Origin: Porticoccaceae bacterium
GTDB taxonomy: Bacteria; Pseudomonadota; Gammaproteobacteria; Pseudomonadales; Porticoccaceae
Reading direction: 5' to 3'
NCBI GenBank assembly: GCA_023228865.1
Contig: JALOAH010000021.1
Coordinates: 1-48,552 of the forward strand
Length of the DNA stretch: 48,552 bases
Shown piece after piece: positions 38,103-47,185 of this stretch (positions are counted from its first letter, which is position 1; every line of letters starts with the position of its first letter). The notes beneath the pieces were generated by a model. The model worked only from the letters and a program-made list of their open reading frames with translations, searched no databases and was not told the DNA's origin. The position numbers and the translations under genes are program-made.

Positions 38103-39307
38103 TGCGGCTTTCCACCCTCCTTGGGTTGACGTTGTGCCCAGGCCAGGGCTGCGCCGGCTTCCATGGGGCGGGCGATATGGTAGCCCTGAGCCGCGTCACA
38201 GCCGATGTCGCGAAGAAAATTCAGTGTCCAGGGATCTTCTACCCCTTCGGCGGTGACATAGAGTCCCAGGGCGCGGCCGAGGCCGGCAATGGCCGTGGCA
38301 ATTTTTTGCGATTCCTCCGAGTGCGGGGCAGACATGATAAACATTTTGTCGATTTTCATTTCCGAAAATGGCAGTCGCGCCAGTTGAATCATTGACGAAT
38401 AGCCAACACCGAAGTCGTCGATGGAGAGGTTGAAGCCTTTGATACGGAATTGGGTGAGAAATTCCAGCATGGCGATGGGGTCTTCGAGGGTGCTGGTTTC
38501 AGTGATCTCAAGAATGACCTGGTGGGGCTGAACGTTGGTTTGGGCGCACTGATCCATTAACCAGCGGGGAAAATCCTTGTCGGTAAGTATTCGCGCCGAC
38601 ATGTTGAGGGCAATTTTAATCTGAGTGCCCGTAAATGCTTCACCGTGCCATGCGAGCGCCTGGGCAAAAATTTGACGGCTGAGCTGATTGATCAGCCCCG
38701 AGCGCTCGGCGACAGGAATAAAGCGGTCGGGCATGATCAGGCGAAAATTTGAATAGTGCCATCTCGCCAGGCATTCAAAGCCGACAAGCTTCCCCGTGGC
38801 ACAGGAAATTTTCGGTTGATACCAGGGTGAGAATTGCTGGCGTTCAAGAGCCAGGCGCAGTTCTGCCTCGCCAATGTCCAAGTCCCTGGGGCTGGGTTGC
38901 GGGGGGCGGGCGTTTAGCTGATCCGAGTCTTTGCCCAACAGGGCGCGGAGTGTGCGCGGCGTAAAGGGCTTGGGCAACACGCCGGAAACCCTCAGGCCGT
39001 TTTCGGTGGCGGCTCTTCCGGCAGCCTCAAGGACGCGAATGCCCAGGCCGCTGGTGATAATGATGGTCGCCTTGCAGTCCATGGTGGCAAGGGTGTGCAA
39101 GGTTTCAACGCCATCGATATCGGGCATTTGCAGGTCGATAATCAGATGGGTTGGCTGCCAGGTTGCCAGCTGGTGGAAAAAATCAGCAGAGGACGTGGTG
39201 GCGGTCGCTTCAAAACCCGCAGTTTCAGCGATAGCGCACAGGGTAAAACTGACTTCGATTTCATCGTCAAAAACCAATAGGCGCTGCGGCGGCGTGTCTG
39301 TTGTCAT
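38099..39307 (-). CDS. Response regulator with EAL c-di-GMP phosphodiesterase domain
   Basis: 402-aa REC-EAL protein. The receiver domain (1-125) has Asp14/Asp15, phosphoacceptor Asp58 (LIIDLQMPD) and Lys113. The EAL domain (about 145-390) keeps the expected catalytic set: Glu178 (here FECLARW rather than EALARW), Asn235 (LNMSA), Glu267 (LEITET), Asp297/Asp298 (DDFG), Lys318, Glu354 and Glu357 (AEGVE) and Gln374. It should therefore hydrolyse c-di-GMP, with activity set by phosphorylation. First gene of a two-gene operon; the ATGA overlap with the hybrid kinase gene suggests a dedicated pair. No DNA-binding domain. Confidence 0.93.
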   Translation of the reverse strand: MTTDTPPQRLLVFDDEIEVSFTLCAIAETAGFEATATTSSADFFHQLATWQPTHLIIDLQMPDIDGVETLHTLATMDCKATIIITSGLGIRVLEAAGRAATENGLRVSGVLPKPFTPRTLRALLGKDSDQLNARPPQPSPRDLDIGEAELRLALERQQFSPWYQPKISCATGKLVGFECLARWHYSNFRLIMPDRFIPVAERSGLINQLSRQIFAQALAWHGEAFTGTQIKIALNMSARILTDKDFPRWLMDQCAQTNVQPHQVILEITETSTLEDPIAMLEFLTQFRIKGFNLSIDDFGVGYSSMIQLARLPFSEMKIDKMFIMSAPHSEESQKIATAIAGLGRALGLYVTAEGVEDPWTLNFLRDIGCDAAQGYHIARPMEAGAALAWAQRQPKEGGKPQ

Positions 39308-39897
39308 GGCGGTGCCTGATTGTGCTCATCATTATGTAACGAACCGTTGAAAGCTCGGCGGATTTTTCAACAGGCGCGCACAAAGGCCAGTGGCTGTTGT
39401 GCGCTGAGATACCAGCAGGGTATCAGTGGTTGCTACTGTGGCGAGGGTCGGTTTGTGCAGTGATTGCGGTTGCCGTCAGAACGCCAGATTGACCCGGATT
39501 CAGACCCTTGCGTTAAGTTGCGACCTGTTATTACTTCCATCAGCTGGTCAATATGCCGACATTCATTGGATTGGGCAAGTTTTTTCAGGGGAGGTTTTAA
39601 AGAAATGTTTTTGGCCAAAAGCTCAGCTTTTTCCCTGTCTGTCGAGGACCAGGGTTTTTCTGTGCTGCAGATGGTTGGCGACACTCCCGCAACATTGACA
39701 TGGTAAGGAAGAGTACTTACAATTGCGGCCTTTGCGTGCCCACTGAATTTGCTGCGTTAAAGCCGAGTTTGGCTGTTGTCCGTTGCAGAATCATTCCCAG
39801 TCGCAGGATGTGAGATCAGAATTTTTGTGGCAGTGCCCATGAGAAGCTGAATGCGATACAACCATGTCCAAGTAACTAAAGAAACCAGGATCTATTC
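39308..39897. other. Intergenic region upstream of etfBA
   Basis: About 590 bases between the divergent REC-EAL gene and etfB. I see no convincing gene: the open frames here lack ribosome sites and family motifs. The promoter for etfBA lies at 39695-39723. The 175 bases between that promoter and the etfB start may be a long leader, with no riboswitch that I recognise. Confidence 0.5.
39695..39723 (+). promoter_or_regulatory. Near-consensus sigma-70 promoter for etfBA
   Basis: TTGACA (39695-39700), a 17-base spacer, and TACAAT (39718-39723): a perfect -35 and a 5/6 -10 with ideal spacing. It points to etfB, whose ATG is 175 bases downstream. It fits high constitutive expression. Confidence 0.7.
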
Positions 39898-40647
39898 ATG
39901 AAGATACTTGTTGCCGTAAAACGTGTTGTTGATTACAACGTAAAAGTACGTGCAAAGGCTGACGGTAGTGCTGTTGACCTTGCCAATGTCAAAATGGCTA
40001 TTAACCCTTTCTGCGAAATTGCTGTTGAAGAAGCGGTAAGACTCAAGGAAAAAGGCATTGCCTCTGAAATTGTGGTTGTCTCCATTGGCGCTCAGCAGGC
40101 TCAGGAACAACTGCGCACGGCTCTGGCTCTGGGTGCAGACCGTGCCATTCTGGTTCAGTCCGAGACCGAACTGGAGCCGCTGGCGGTGGCCAAGTGTCTC
40201 AAGGAAATCTGCGCCAAGGAGTCTCCAGAAATGGTGATTCTTGGCAAGCAGGCCATCGACGGTGACAACAATCAAACCGGCCAGATTCTCGCTGCCCTCA
40301 CTGGCTATGGCCAGGGCACCTTTGCTTCCGTGGTGGAAGTGGCTGACGGCTCTGCCAAAGTGACCCGCGAAGTTGACGGCGGCCTGCAAACCGTGTCTCT
40401 GAAACTGCCCGCCATCGTTACCACGGATCTGCGCCTCAACGAGCCCCGCTACGCGTCGCTGCCCAACATCATGAAAGCCAAGAAGAAACCCCTGGACACA
40501 GTGACTCCCGCCGATTTGGGCGTTGACACAACCCCGCGCACCAAACTCCTCAAAGTCGAGCCGCCAGCAGAACGCAAGGCTGGTATTAAAGTGGCGGATG
40601 TCGCCGAACTTGTGGCCAAACTGAAAAATGAAGCGAAGGTGATCTAA
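39898..40647 (+). CDS. etfB: Electron transfer flavoprotein beta subunit
   Basis: 249-aa EtfB. With EtfA it forms the FAD/AMP heterodimer that takes electrons from acyl-CoA and other dehydrogenases and passes them to ETF-ubiquinone oxidoreductase. It starts [18 protein letters not shown] as in the family. The AMP/adenine-binding loop region is [12 protein letters not shown] ... [26 protein letters not shown]. The conserved recognition-loop region is [22 protein letters not shown], including the leucine and nearby basic residues that engage partner dehydrogenases. The ribosome site AGGATCTATTC-ATG is good. The stop overlaps the etfA start (TAATG). Confidence 0.97.
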   Translation: MKILVAVKRVVDYNVKVRAKADGSAVDLANVKMAINPFCEIAVEEAVRLKEKGIASEIVVVSIGAQQAQEQLRTALALGADRAILVQSETELEPLAVAKCLKEICAKESPEMVILGKQAIDGDNNQTGQILAALTGYGQGTFASVVEVADGSAKVTREVDGGLQTVSLKLPAIVTTDLRLNEPRYASLPNIMKAKKKPLDTVTPADLGVDTTPRTKLLKVEPPAERKAGIKVADVAELVAKLKNEAKVI

Positions 40648-41576
40648 TGAGCATTCTTGTCATTGCCGAACACAACAATTCCAGCCTCAACGGGGCTACC
40701 CTTAATGCTGTCACCGCTGCCCAGGCCATCGGTGGCGACATTGACATTCTGGTTGCCGGTGCCGGCTGCGGCGGCGCTGCTGAAGCTGCTGCCCAGGTTG
40801 CCGGTATTCGCAAAGTGCTGGTGGCAGACAATGCCGCCTACGGCCATCAGCTGGCAGAAAATGTTGCACCGCTGATTGCAGAAGTGGCCGCCGCTTACAG
40901 CCATGTTCTCGCCGCTGCCACCACGTCCGGAAAAAACATTTTGCCCCGCGCTGCGGCTCTGCTCGATGTTCAGCCTATCTCTGAAATCAGCGCCGTTGAA
41001 TCCGCCGACACTTTTAAACGCCCGATCTATGCAGGCAATGTGATTGCAACCGTGCAAAGTTCTGACAGCATCAAAGTGTTGACGGTTCGCGGCACTGCCT
41101 TTGATGCCGCTGCCGCCACCGGCGGTTCCGCCACCATCGAAGCGGTTGCCTCTGTCCATGACAGCGGCGTTTCCAGCTTTGTCGGCGAAGAAATTGCCAA
41201 GTCTGACCGCCCCGAACTCACTGCCGCCAGCATTGTGGTTTCCGGCGGTCGCGGCATGCAGAACGGCGACAACTTTGAAATGCTCTACCGCGTTGCCGAC
41301 AAACTCGGCGCGGCGGTTGGCGCCTCCCGCGCTGCGGTTGATGCGGGCTTTGTTCCCAACGATATGCAGGTGGGTCAGACCGGTAAGATCGTCGCCCCCG
41401 ACCTTTATATCGCTGTGGGTATTTCCGGCGCCATTCAACACCTTGCCGGTATGAAGGACAGCAAAGTGATCGTTGCCATTAACAAGGACGAAGACGCCCC
41501 CATCTTCCAGGTTGCCGACTACGGCCTGGTTGCTGACCTCTTCAGTGCTGTTCCCGAGCTGGAAAGTCTGATCTAG
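40647..41576 (+). CDS. etfA: Electron transfer flavoprotein alpha subunit
   Basis: 309-aa EtfA carrying the FAD domain. The C-terminal FAD-binding signature is intact: [67 protein letters not shown], and [23 protein letters not shown] at the end. The N-terminal domain I begins [22 protein letters not shown]. Length is typical. It is translationally coupled to etfB by a one-base overlap and followed by a strong terminator, so etfBA is a two-gene unit. ETF-QO is not in the window. Confidence 0.97.
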   Translation: MSILVIAEHNNSSLNGATLNAVTAAQAIGGDIDILVAGAGCGGAAEAAAQVAGIRKVLVADNAAYGHQLAENVAPLIAEVAAAYSHVLAAATTSGKNILPRAAALLDVQPISEISAVESADTFKRPIYAGNVIATVQSSDSIKVLTVRGTAFDAAAATGGSATIEAVASVHDSGVSSFVGEEIAKSDRPELTAASIVVSGGRGMQNGDNFEMLYRVADKLGAAVGASRAAVDAGFVPNDMQVGQTGKIVAPDLYIAVGISGAIQHLAGMKDSKVIVAINKDEDAPIFQVADYGLVADLFSAVPELESLI

Positions 41577-41589
41577 GGGCTTTTCCCTA

Positions 41590-41630
41590 CACAAAAAACC
41601 GCGGGTGGCAACACTCGCGGTTTTTTTGTG
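41590..41630 (+). terminator. Terminator after etfBA
   Basis: CACAAAAAACCGCG pairs with CGCGGTTTTTTTGTG around a 12-base loop; seven T follow the GC part of the stem. The A- and T-rich base of the stem makes it usable in both directions. Confidence 0.88.
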
Positions 41631-41685
41631 CCGATAAAACCGAGGGTTAGTACTCTTTCAATGTAATTTTGTCTTGTCGAGCTGC

Positions 41686-41751
41686 CATCGCCAGCAGGGC
41701 TGGCTCCTACCGAATAATCATGTATTTGTAGAGCCAGCCCTGCTGGCGATG
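41686..41751. repeat. REP pair with GTAG foot, inverted
   Basis: CATCGCCAGCAGGGCTGGC followed by TCCTAC (41686-41710) is repeated in inverse orientation at 41728-41751 with one base missing. Each arm holds its own palindrome GCCAGC-AGG-GCTGGC, and GTAG lies at the foot. The pair (BIME-like) lies between etfA and the flavodoxin-like gene. Same plan as the pair at 34598-34665. Confidence 0.75.
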
Positions 41752-41807
41752 TCTGAAGATTATTTATGGTAGACAATATCAAATTGCAGCAACACTAGCA
41801 GCCCTCT

Positions 41808-42275
41808 TCAGATCATTCCTGCATCCAGCGACACCGCCATGATTTCCCCCAGCTCCCTGCATTGGTCGATAAAGGCTTCGTCAAAGTCCCCCCTCAAAAT
41901 CAATGGCGGCCGCACCCAATGCCACTTTAGTCCTGTGACAATGGTTTCCACTGCCCGTTTGGTGCCGGTGCCGTCCAGACCCGCGCGAATGTAGAGGGCG
42001 CAGGGCAGGCCTTGCTTGGCTTCCAGGCAGGGATAATAGATACGGTCAAAAAAATCCTTGAGCGCGCCGCTCATATAGCCGAGATTTTCCGTGGTACCCA
42101 TAATAATGGCGTCACAGTGGAGGACATCTTGCGGAGTGGTTTCAAATGGTGTCAAAAAACGAACCCTGATATTGTCGGTTTCGGCGTTATTGGCAGCATT
42201 GGTTATCTCCCTGGCGAGGAGGCGGGTGTTATCTGACGGAGTATTGGCAACGATCAATAGGGTTTTTTGAGGCAT
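41808..42275 (-). CDS. Flavodoxin-like NAD(P)H-dependent reductase
   Basis: 155-aa flavodoxin-fold protein of the FMN-dependent reductase/WrbA-like type. The N-terminal TLLIVANTPSDNTRLLAREITNAA gives the FMN phosphate loop (here SDNT). The next FMN loop is CDAIIMGTTENLGYMSGALKDFFDRIYYP, typical of the family. Cytoplasmic; likely reduces quinones, flavins or azo/nitro compounds, but the substrate is open. No clear ribosome site precedes the ATG. It is a single gene, divergent from alanine dehydrogenase by about 200 bases. It is somewhat shorter than WrbA. Confidence 0.8.
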   Translation of the reverse strand: MPQKTLLIVANTPSDNTRLLAREITNAANNAETDNIRVRFLTPFETTPQDVLHCDAIIMGTTENLGYMSGALKDFFDRIYYPCLEAKQGLPCALYIRAGLDGTGTKRAVETIVTGLKWHWVRPPLILRGDFDEAFIDQCRELGEIMAVSLDAGMI

Positions 42276-42473
42276 GGTTGTTTCAAGCAGTTTTTTGTTA
42301 ATGACCGGGAAGAATAGGGCTGTTACCGTTGAAACTCAAATCGCTGTGTCTGTGAGCTTTTTTTTGTTTTTTTATGGCATCCAGTGCCGTGCTGTTGAGC
42401 CATAATGAACAAGTATTTTTGCGGCAGTGACATCTTGGCTTTATGGGTCGTTTAAAAAAGGTTCGGGAGATCT

Positions 42474-43562
42474 ATGATTATCGGCATTCCCAAAGAGATT
42501 AAGATACACGAATACCGTGTCGCGCTGACGCCGATGGCAGTGGCTACCCTTGTTGGCGCGGGTCATTCTGTCATTGTCGAGCGCGATGCTGGCAAAGGCG
42601 CGGGTTTTGAAGATGATGACTATGGGGTTGCTGGTGCCATCCTCGCTGACAGTGCCCAGCAGGTTTATGGCGATTGCGACCTGATTGTAAAAGTCAAAGA
42701 GCCGCAATTGGCCGAATGCAAAATGATGCGCCCTGGGCAACTGTTATTTGCTTTTCTTCACCTGGCGGCGAACCCGGAGCAGGCACAGCTGTTAATGGCC
42801 TCCGCAGCCACCTGTCTGGCTTTTGAGACCTTGGCAGATTCCTCAGGCAGTTTGCCGCTATTGGCGCCGATGAGCGAAATTGCTGGACGTTTATCCGTGC
42901 AGGCGGGGGCGGTGCAATTGCAGCGGGAACATGGAGGAAGAGGGGTTTTGCTCAGTGGCGCAACGGGTGTGCCGCCAGCCCGTGTCACCGTTATCGGCGG
43001 TGGCACTGTCGGTATCAATGCTGCAACCATTGCGTTGGCTATGGGGGCTGATGTCAGTATTGTTGAACTGTCACAGCAGAGACGACTGTGGTTGGATCGT
43101 TATTTTCAAAGTCGAGTCAGTTGTGTCCCCTCATCTGCAGAGACCATCCTGGAACAGGTTGCTCAGACTGATCTACTCATAGGTGCTGTGCTTGTGCCCG
43201 GAGACAAAGCTCCCAAAGTTGTCAGCAGCAATCATATCAAGGCGATGAATCCAGGCACTGTATTTGTCGATGTCGCCATCGATCAGGGTGGTTGCGGTGA
43301 AACCTCTAAATTGACTAGTTACGACAACCCTACCTACAGGGTTGATGAGGTTATTCACTATTGCGTGGGCAACCTGCCAGCAGCTGTGCCGAGAACGGCC
43401 ACCCAGGCATTGAGTGCGGCGCTGCTTCCAAAAGTTTTGGCGCTGGCCGCCGCTGGCGTGGATAACATTGCCGCCGATAACTCGGTGTTTATTTCTGCAG
43501 TGAATATCCACAAGGGGAAAATCGTCAACAGGGCGGTGAAGCATGCGCTGTCCATTGCTTAA
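42474..43562 (+). CDS. ald: Alanine dehydrogenase
   Basis: 362-aa NAD-dependent alanine dehydrogenase (L-alanine + NAD+ + H2O to pyruvate, ammonia and NADH). The N-terminal MIIGIPKEIKIHEYRVALTP gives Arg15; Lys75 (VKVKEPQ) and His96 (FLHLAANPE) match the substrate residues of characterised Ald enzymes. The NAD fold is VTVIGGGTVGINAATIALAMGADVSIVE. DVAIDQGGCGETSKLTSYDNPTY carries the catalytic Asp. Length is close to the usual 371. GGGAGATCT before the ATG is a good ribosome site. Single gene; a hairpin follows its stop. Confidence 0.95.
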   Translation: MIIGIPKEIKIHEYRVALTPMAVATLVGAGHSVIVERDAGKGAGFEDDDYGVAGAILADSAQQVYGDCDLIVKVKEPQLAECKMMRPGQLLFAFLHLAANPEQAQLLMASAATCLAFETLADSSGSLPLLAPMSEIAGRLSVQAGAVQLQREHGGRGVLLSGATGVPPARVTVIGGGTVGINAATIALAMGADVSIVELSQQRRLWLDRYFQSRVSCVPSSAETILEQVAQTDLLIGAVLVPGDKAPKVVSSNHIKAMNPGTVFVDVAIDQGGCGETSKLTSYDNPTYRVDEVIHYCVGNLPAAVPRTATQALSAALLPKVLALAAAGVDNIAADNSVFISAVNIHKGKIVNRAVKHALSIA

Positions 43563-43587
43563 GCCAGGCACAGAGATGTGCCTGGTT
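43561..43587 (+). terminator. Hairpin after ald
   Basis: AGCCAGGCACA and TGTGCCTGGTT pair around GAGA immediately at the ald stop codon. The stem is strong but only a short, interrupted T-run follows, so terminator function is likely but not certain. Confidence 0.55.
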
Positions 43588-43655
43588 GCTAATTGAAATC
43601 ATTATGGTTGTTGCTGCCTGTCAGGTCGGGGATTCTTGAAAAACATAGGTGAGCT

Positions 43656-44267
43656 ATGATGAAGCAACACAGAGTTGTCCTTTTGCTGTCCCTCTTGGCA
43701 TTGATGCTGGCGGCGCACTCTGGTCGCGCTGATCACAGAAACGAGGGCGGGGGATTTTTCCAGCCCGGCCACCGGATTGGCGGATTGCCTTCCAGACATC
43801 ATCATTTTGTGCATCAAAAACAAGATTATTATTACTTCGGTGGCAATTTTTTTCATCGCCACCCCAATCACTATGAGGTAGTGCGAGCGCCCCTGGGGGC
43901 AAGAGTGCCCTATTTGCCCCCCGGATATGTCAGCTTCCACATGGGGCCGAGACAATATTTTTATGTCAATTACACTTATTTTCTTTGGGATTACCACCGC
44001 CGCGACTATATGGTCGTCAGGGAACCCATAGGGGCGGCAGATGCGCTGGCGGCGACAGCCACCAGGCCGTTTCGGGAAGTTTATGCCTATCCGGCGCAGG
44101 GACAGTCGGCGCAGCAACAGGATCGGGACTATTACGATTGCCATGCCTGGGCAGTGGAGCAATCTGATTATGACCCTGGGATGGGAGGTCAAAACCCCTA
44201 CAGGTCAAGGGACTATCGTCGCGTGATGATTGCCTGTTTGGAAGGGCGTGGGTATAGCGTAAGATGA
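43656..44267 (+). CDS. Exported Tyr/His/Arg-rich protein, DUF6515-like
   Basis: 203-aa secreted protein with signal peptide MMKQHRVVLLLSLLALMLAAHSGRA. The mature part is rich in Tyr, His, Arg and Pro and has the block YYYFGGNFFHRHPNHYEVVRAPLGARVPYLPPGYVSFHMGPRQYFYVNYTYFLWD, resembling DUF6515 proteins (short Tyr-rich beta repeats, 'PP-G' step). The C-terminal part (about 148-203: RDYYDCHAWAVEQSDYDP) looks like a separate small helical module with two cysteines. The ribosome site is AGGTGAGCT-ATG. Function unknown; probably periplasmic or cell-envelope. Confidence 0.7.
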   Translation: MMKQHRVVLLLSLLALMLAAHSGRADHRNEGGGFFQPGHRIGGLPSRHHHFVHQKQDYYYFGGNFFHRHPNHYEVVRAPLGARVPYLPPGYVSFHMGPRQYFYVNYTYFLWDYHRRDYMVVREPIGAADALAATATRPFREVYAYPAQGQSAQQQDRDYYDCHAWAVEQSDYDPGMGGQNPYRSRDYRRVMIACLEGRGYSVR

Positions 44268-44339
44268 AGGCCTAATCTTGCATTTCTTGTCGCGGGTTTT
44301 GCTGAGTAAAAAATCAAAGGACTAGCCATAGGAGTCACC

Positions 44340-45125
44340 ATGAGTCATTTGCTGAATTTTGGCGCGATCTCACTCGATGTTAAAGAGGATGGCGTTGCGG
44401 TAGCCACATTTTCACGCCCTCCAGTCAATGCGGTTTCACTTTCCGTATATGAAGACATAGGCAAATTTACCGATCATGTCACAACAGATGTCCGCATCAA
44501 GGTCATTGTCCTGACAGCCCCTGAAGAGTCGCGAGCCTGGTGCGGCGGCGCCGATCTCAATGAATTCAAGGGCATGACCGCAGAAAGACGTAAAGAGCGC
44601 TATGAGTTTATCAACGCTCAGTTACCCAGGTTTCATCAAATCGACCGCCCCATGATCGCCGCCATCAAGGGCGCCACTGTGGGTGTGGGTGTCATGCTGG
44701 CCGGCATGTGCGATCTGCGTGTTGTCAGTGAAGACGCCAAATTCGCCTGCCCGGAGGTTGATTACGGTTTGATTGGTGGCAGTGCGGGCTTGTTCGCCTC
44801 TCTGCGCATGCCCGAGGCAAAAGTACGGGAGATGCTTTACACCGGCCGCAGCTTCACCGCGCGCCAGCTTGAATCAACAGGTTTTTTCAATTATGTCCTG
44901 CCCGCTGCCGCTGTCTTGCCGATGGCGCTGGATCTGGCGGCGCAAATTGCCAGCAAGAACATGCCGACATTGCGCGCCCGTAAATTGGCCTCTTTGATGT
45001 GGGAAGGGTCTGAATGGATGGACGCCTATCTGGAAGCCCAGGAAGCGTCCTCATTCCTTGTCGAGGATGAAAAAAGCCAGGAGGCGGTGCTGGCTGCCTT
45101 GAAGCGGGGGCGAAAGTCGTCCTGA
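44340..45125 (+). CDS. Enoyl-CoA hydratase/isomerase-family (crotonase) protein lacking one catalytic Glu
   Basis: 261-aa crotonase-fold protein. The oxyanion-hole strand is WCGGADLNEFKG (Gly69-Asp72) and the second is ATVGVGVMLAGMCDLRVVSEDAKFACPEVDYGL. In classical hydratases Glu144 lies in GGGCELAMMCD; here that position is Met119, while the second Glu is kept (Glu139, CPEV). It is therefore unlikely to be a standard hydratase and could be an isomerase, hydrolase or decarboxylase-like member. GGAGTCACC before the ATG is a good ribosome site. Single gene, convergent with lutC (25 bases apart). Start and length are normal. Confidence 0.85.
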   Translation: MSHLLNFGAISLDVKEDGVAVATFSRPPVNAVSLSVYEDIGKFTDHVTTDVRIKVIVLTAPEESRAWCGGADLNEFKGMTAERRKERYEFINAQLPRFHQIDRPMIAAIKGATVGVGVMLAGMCDLRVVSEDAKFACPEVDYGLIGGSAGLFASLRMPEAKVREMLYTGRSFTARQLESTGFFNYVLPAAAVLPMALDLAAQIASKNMPTLRARKLASLMWEGSEWMDAYLEAQEASSFLVEDEKSQEAVLAALKRGRKSS

Positions 45126-45150
45126 ACCCAGAAAGCAACACTGTTGCCAG

Positions 45151-45777
45151 CTATAAGCCGCTTTCACTGATCAGCCAGAGTTCAACCCGCTTGGGGCCGT
45201 GGGCGCCCACCTGGAGGGTTTGCTCCACATCCGCAGTCCGGGAAGGGCCGCTGATCAGGTGCAGCGCTCTGTAATCGCCGAGGCTGATGGTTTTCCACAG
45301 ATCATCCTGGCAAGCAACGATCTGTTTTGTGTTGACAATGATGATCAGCTCTTCGCTGAGAAACAGCATGGCGGAGGGAACGTCTATGGTGCGAATGGCG
45401 ACAGTGCCTGTTTCTGCAATGGCGGCGACGGCAAATACCACAGCGATGGCGGGTGCGCGGTAGTCGCAGGTGAGCCTTGACGCGACGGGGCTCCAGTTCA
45501 GTGCGGCAATCTCCCTTTGTGGCGACAAGACTATGGGCATGGGCTGCTGCGCCAGGGTGGCCACCAGCGGGTCGGGGTGATCGCAGTCGCGGATCTGGAA
45601 AGCATTGCGACTCCCCTGTTCTCGAAAGCAGGTTAGAGGGTGTGCGTTGACTGCTGCGGGTACTGGCGGCGAGGCGGTTTTTTTCAAGCTGGCAAAACGC
45701 TGTTCAAGGGCTTCCCCCTGCAGGGGTGTTCTGGCCAATTTCCCTGAAATTGCTTGCAAGACGGAGTTAGCGGTCAT
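45151..45777 (-). CDS. lutC: Lactate utilization protein C (LUD domain)
   Basis: 208-aa LUD-domain protein. The C-terminal VVFAVAAIAETGTVAIR ... ISGPSRTADVEQTLQVGAHGPKRVELWLI is the LutC signature. With LutA and LutB it forms the iron-sulfur L-lactate dehydrogenase complex that yields pyruvate. The start is ATG 45777, after GGGAGGCGCA; the frame remains open to 45915 within lutB. It overlaps lutB by 11 bases. Last gene of the lut operon, convergent with the crotonase gene. Confidence 0.92.
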   Translation of the reverse strand: MTANSVLQAISGKLARTPLQGEALEQRFASLKKTASPPVPAAVNAHPLTCFREQGSRNAFQIRDCDHPDPLVATLAQQPMPIVLSPQREIAALNWSPVASRLTCDYRAPAIAVVFAVAAIAETGTVAIRTIDVPSAMLFLSEELIIIVNTKQIVACQDDLWKTISLGDYRALHLISGPSRTADVEQTLQVGAHGPKRVELWLISESGL

Positions 45778-47185
45778 TGCGCCTCCCTGGTTGCTGGCGC
45801 CACTGTTGCTGAAATGTTTTGCCCTCTGGCGCAGACAGATCCTTGCCCCGCAGCCAGGCGCCGAGGGCGGGCAGTCGGCGGAGTTGGCCATTCTTGGAAA
45901 AGAGGGTGGCGACAACCGTTGTCAGTGCGGATGTGCTGCAGCGATAAAGGCGGGGATAGTTTGCCAGTTGCATAAAGCCCTGGATAAGCCAGTAGGCCAA
46001 ACCCCTGCGACCCTCGGCGACGGTTTTGCGACGCAGTTGTCGCAACAGCGTTGGCAGGGGGATTTTCACCGGACAGACTTCTTCACAGCGACCGCACAGG
46101 GTGCTGGCGTTGGCGAGCTGAAAATCCTCAGGCTCCCCCCGCAGCAGCGGGGTCAAGACCGCGCCCATGGGGCCCGGATAAACAGAATCGTAGCTATGGC
46201 CGCCCACCGCCTGGTATACCGGGCAGTGATTCATGCAGGCGCCACATTTGATGCATTGCAGCATTTCTTCAAATTCCGACCCCAGTAATGCGGAGCGACC
46301 GTTGTCGAGAAGAACGATATGAAAATGTTCCGCGCCGTCCAGATCCTGAGGCCGTCGCGGGCTGTAAAAAGAGGTGTAGGTGGTAATACTCTGGCCAGTG
46401 GCGCTGCGGGCGAGAACCCGCAAAATCGCGCTGGCGTCCTCCCAGCTGGCCACCACTTTGTCGATGGAAGTGGTGATGATATGGGTTCTGGGCAGGCTGG
46501 CGGTAAGGTCGCCATTGCCCTCGTTGGTGCAAAGTACGGCAGTGCCGGTGTCGGCAATGAGGATATTGGCGCCGGTAATGCCTATGTCAGCATCCAGATA
46601 GTGCTGGCGAATCACCTGGCGGGCTTCGTCGACAATATCTTTTACCGATGCCAGTGGCCGCGAACCGAGGGGGTGGTGGGCGTAAAAAAGATCGCTGACC
46701 TGCTTTCTGGTTTTATGAAGGGCAGGGGCAACGATATGGCTCGGCGGTTCCTTGGCGAGCTGCAAAATATATTCACCCAAATCCGTTTCTCGAGGAAGAA
46801 TTCCCACCTGTTCCAGCGCTTCGTTGAGGCCGGCTTCTTCCGCCACCATGCTCTTGCCCTTGGTGGCGGTTTTTGCGCCGGCTTTTGTTGCTATATCGAC
46901 GACAATGGTGCGCAGTTCCTCCGTGGTTGCCGCCCAGTGAACATGGCCGCCAGCGGCAGTTACCCGACGTTCGAAAATAGCGAGATAGATGTCGAGATCG
47001 CGCAGGCTGCGCTGGCGAACCTCCTGCGCTTTTGTGCGCAGGGCGTCAAAGTTGCCAACCTGGGCAATGGCATCCAGGCGTTTGCGCACAAATCCCGGCC
47101 GCGCCTTGGCCATGGCAGCCTGCAGTACGGGATTGGCAATCGCCTCTTGAGAGCGGGCAATAAAGTGGCTGGCGGTGCTCTTCAT
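45767..47185 (-). CDS. lutB: Lactate utilization protein B (LUD plus [4Fe-4S] ferredoxin domain)
   Basis: 472-aa LutB. The N-terminal LUD domain (about 60-300) contains ATTEELRTIVVDIATKAGAKTATKGKSMVAEE and TGANILIADTGTAVLCTNEGNGDL. The ferredoxin domain has two [4Fe-4S] cysteine sets: CIKCGACMNHCPVYQAVGG and CGRCEEVCPVKIPLP. The C-terminal part ends RRKTVAEGRRG ... LPALGAWLRGKDLSAPEGKTF, typical of the family. It overlaps lutA by 4 bases (ATGA) and lutC by 11. Electrons from lactate probably pass through its clusters to the respiratory chain. Confidence 0.95.
   Translation of the reverse strand: MKSTASHFIARSQEAIANPVLQAAMAKARPGFVRKRLDAIAQVGNFDALRTKAQEVRQRSLRDLDIYLAIFERRVTAAGGHVHWAATTEELRTIVVDIATKAGAKTATKGKSMVAEEAGLNEALEQVGILPRETDLGEYILQLAKEPPSHIVAPALHKTRKQVSDLFYAHHPLGSRPLASVKDIVDEARQVIRQHYLDADIGITGANILIADTGTAVLCTNEGNGDLTASLPRTHIITTSIDKVVASWEDASAILRVLARSATGQSITTYTSFYSPRRPQDLDGAEHFHIVLLDNGRSALLGSEFEEMLQCIKCGACMNHCPVYQAVGGHSYDSVYPGPMGAVLTPLLRGEPEDFQLANASTLCGRCEEVCPVKIPLPTLLRQLRRKTVAEGRRGLAYWLIQGFMQLANYPRLYRCSTSALTTVVATLFSKNGQLRRLPALGAWLRGKDLSAPEGKTFQQQWRQQPGRRNDR

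Noticed and set aside
39433..39684. Small minus-strand gene (83 residues) upstream of etfB
   Set aside because: No ribosome site, no family resemblance, and it lies in what looks like the etfBA upstream region. It cannot be excluded entirely.
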